Assembly: GCA_963750935.1 (NCBI GenBank)
Contig: CAVVSR010000014.1
Span: 310,001-374,000, forward strand
From: JACCXG01 sp963750935
GTDB lineage: Bacteria; Acidobacteriota; Vicinamibacteria; Vicinamibacterales; 2-12-FULL-66-21
DNA: 64,000 nt
Reading direction: 5' to 3'
The position numbers were made by a program, and so were the translations under genes. Each line of letters starts with the position of its first letter. Position 1 is the stretch's first letter. Of the stretch, positions 62,524-64,000 are shown piece by piece. A model generated the notes under the pieces. The model saw only the letters and a list, made by a program, of their open reading frames with translations, was not told the origin of the DNA and did not search any database.

Positions 62524-63381
62524 ATGACAGCTCGCGCAAACGACCGGCCTGAGTACTCGCACGCGAATTTGAACTGGGTGACCGCGGTTTTCATGGTCCT
62601 GTTCCATGTGGCCGCCGTCGCCGCCTTCTGGTTCTTCTCCTGGACCAACGTCATCACCGCCGTGGTGCTGCACTGGTTCGCCGTGGGCTTCGGCATCAGC
62701 CTCGGCTACCATCGCCTGCACACCCACCGCGGCTACAAGACGTCGAAGGCGTTCGAGTATTTCCTGGCCGTTTGCGGCACCCTGACGCTGGAGGGCGGGC
62801 CGATCTTCTGGGTCTCCACGCACCGGGTGCACCATCAGCATTCCGACCAGGAGGGTGACCCCCACACGCCGCACGACGGCGGGTTCTGGGCCCACATTGG
62901 CTGGATTCTGTTCGGCGATACTCACCACAACAATACGGCGCTGATGGCGAAGTACGCGCCCGACCTGGCCGCGGACGGCTTCTACCGCTGGCTCAACACC
63001 TATCACTACGTGCCGCTGACGGTGCTGGGGCTGATCCTGCTGGCGGCCGGCGGGTGGGACCTCGTGCTCTGGGGCGTGGGGCTGCGTGTGGTCTTCGGCC
63101 TGCACGCGACCTGGCTGGTCAATTCAGCCACGCACATGTGGGGCAGCCGCCGCTTCAACACCCGGGACGACTCCCGGAACAGCTGGTGGGTGGCGCTCCT
63201 GACCTTCGGCGAGGGCTGGCACAACAACCATCACGCCCACCCGGTGTCGGCCCGCCACGGCCTTGCCTGGTACGAGTTCGACGTCAGCTGGATCACCCTC
63301 AAGATGCTCGCGGCCATCGGCGTCGTGAGCGACCTCAAGGTTGCCAAGATCAAGGAGCAGCAGCTGCAGAAGGCGGCGTAA
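62524..63381 (+). CDS. Acyl-CoA/fatty acid desaturase
   Basis: 285 residues with the three di-iron His boxes of the delta-9 desaturase family: 'HRLHTH' near residue 60, 'HRVHHQH' near 100 and 'HNNHH' near 238. About four TM segments. It inserts a double bond in a saturated acyl chain at the inner membrane, using O2 and an electron donor. No reductase or ferredoxin gene is adjacent. It begins 68 bases after serC under its own -10 box. Temperature-dependent membrane adjustment is the usual role; a histidine kinase follows, but a link is unproven. Confidence 0.92.
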   Translation: MTARANDRPEYSHANLNWVTAVFMVLFHVAAVAAFWFFSWTNVITAVVLHWFAVGFGISLGYHRLHTHRGYKTSKAFEYFLAVCGTLTLEGGPIFWVSTHRVHHQHSDQEGDPHTPHDGGFWAHIGWILFGDTHHNNTALMAKYAPDLAADGFYRWLNTYHYVPLTVLGLILLAAGGWDLVLWGVGLRVVFGLHATWLVNSATHMWGSRRFNTRDDSRNSWWVALLTFGEGWHNNHHAHPVSARHGLAWYEFDVSWITLKMLAAIGVVSDLKVAKIKEQQLQKAA

Positions 63382-63401
63382 TCTAATCGCCGTAATCGCC
63401 G

Positions 63402-63407
63402 TATTCT
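63402..63407 (+). promoter_or_regulatory. -10 box before the sensor kinase
   Basis: TATTCT ends seven bases before ATG 63415. A direct repeat taatcgccg (twice, 63384-63401) lies just upstream and may be a regulator site or a small tandem repeat. GTAGGA between box and ATG could act as a weak ribosome-binding site instead. Confidence 0.4.
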
Positions 63408-63414
63408 GTAGGAC

Positions 63415-64000
63415 ATGATCAGCGGCCGACGACGGTCGGTCATCTTCTTCACCGTCCTCGGCGTCTGCCTGGTCGCGCTGGCGGTCACCCTCAATGTCGG
63501 GTGGGTCGTCATCAGCTGGCAGCAGGGCGTGCTCGCCCTGCTCGGCATCGTCTTCTTCCTCGTCATCATTGCCGGGATGGTGCTGAACACCATCTTTCTG
63601 GTCCGCGAAATCCGCCGCAACGAGCAGCACGACTCCTTCATCAACGCGGTCACGCACGAACTGAAGACGCCGGTCGCGTCGATCCGGCTCTACCTCCAGA
63701 CACTCCAGACGCGCGAGCTCGACGAAGCCAAGCGCCGCGAGTTCTACCGCATCATGCTCGAGGACAGCGATCGGCTCCTCAACACTATCGAGCAGGTTCT
63801 GCGGGCCGGCAGCGTCAGCTCGCGGCTCCGCCGCCCCGCCCGGTCCCGCGTCGACCTCGCCGAAGTCTCGCGCGAGTGCGTGCAGCTCGCGCGCACGCGC
63901 TTCCGCCTGGACGACGACGCGCTGGCCTACGACGAGCGGCTCGGGCACCGCGCCGCGATTGTGTCGGGCGACCCTGACGAGCTCAAGGCCGCGGTCTGGA
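63415..64000 (+). CDS. Sensor histidine kinase, 3' end outside window
   Basis: 195 codons are visible. Two TM segments ('VIFFTVLGVCLVALAVTL' and 'LLGIVFFLVIIAGMVLNTIF') with a very short loop between them mean little extracytoplasmic sensing domain. The HisKA box 'FINAVTHELKTPVASIRLYL' near residue 78 carries the phospho-acceptor His. The ATP-binding N, G1 and G2 boxes lie beyond the window. It probably senses membrane state or an in-membrane signal. Because it follows a desaturase gene, a DesK-like role is worth considering but is only inference. Confidence 0.88.
   Translation, partial: MISGRRRSVIFFTVLGVCLVALAVTLNVGWVVISWQQGVLALLGIVFFLVIIAGMVLNTIFLVREIRRNEQHDSFINAVTHELKTPVASIRLYLQTLQTRELDEAKRREFYRIMLEDSDRLLNTIEQVLRAGSVSSRLRRPARSRVDLAEVSRECVQLARTRFRLDDDALAYDERLGHRAAIVSGDPDELKAAVW

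Noticed and set aside
1..64000. Prophage, transposon or integrative element
   Set aside because: No integrase, transposase, phage structural gene, tRNA attachment site or compositional break was seen. The repeated elements are small and lack an encoded mobility gene.
1..64000. tRNA, rRNA or known riboswitch
   Set aside because: No cloverleaf with a T-loop GTTCGA-type core in the right geometry and no rRNA segment was noticed by eye; a covariance search was not possible.

Overview
The window is GC-rich DNA with almost no non-coding space. Its gene content points to an Acidobacteriota bacterium, most likely of the Vicinamibacteria group. This is an inference from families: a VWFA-related acidobacterial-type protein, two Oar-like TonB receptors with an N-terminal carboxypeptidase-regulatory domain, a serine/threonine kinase with a C-terminal beta-propeller, seven PQQ-like propeller proteins, and DUF2277. 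No rRNA, tRNA, transposase or CRISPR array was seen.

Layout. 1-5.1 kb: GT4 glycosyltransferase, ABC ATPase and a double FtsX permease. 5.1-6.6 kb: small proteins and lspA. 6.6-10.5 kb: Tat-tagged mannonate dehydratase, DUF2277, a sialidase-like protein and a PQQ-like propeller. 10.6-14.0 kb (minus): epimerase, GT2 and a GT-C-like membrane protein in overlapping order. 14.1-21.7 kb: a PQQ-like propeller facing a minus-strand signalling run (cyclase-like receptor, cNMP-domain MscS channel, Ser/Thr kinase). 21.9-25.6 kb: membrane protein and TonB receptor. 25.8-31.1 kb: DUF3311 plus sodium:solute symporter, iron-type alcohol dehydrogenase, MFS transporter and a secreted protein. 31.3-34.3 kb: YtrA-type GntR regulator with its ABC exporter. 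34.4-42.2 kb: four tandem PQQ-like propeller genes (minus) and a fifth diverging from them. 42.2-50.1 kb: TonB receptor, two M28 peptidases and a membrane protein with a discoidin-like end. 50.4-56.1 kb: pseudokinase-PEGA protein, TonB-like protein and HTH-TM-propeller protein. 56.3-64 kb: M23 peptidase, VWFA-related protein, DUF1015-serA-serC, a desaturase and the start of a sensor histidine kinase.

The most unusual feature is a set of intergenic arrays built from degenerate tandem 7-base units. At least thirteen loci carry them, with six different unit sequences. Many occur as inverted pairs that fold into long hairpins, and they sit at the 3' ends of genes, sometimes supplying the stop codon. 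Other notable points are a cyclase homology domain lacking both metal-binding Asp residues next to a channel whose cNMP pocket lacks the phosphate-binding Arg, a pseudokinase fused to PEGA repeats, and several -10 boxes placed 6-12 bases before start codons, suggesting leaderless mRNAs.

Caution: thirteen single-base frameshifts interrupt twelve otherwise well-conserved genes, and eleven of them are +1. This looks more like assembly or sequencing error than biology. Those genes are annotated across their full span.
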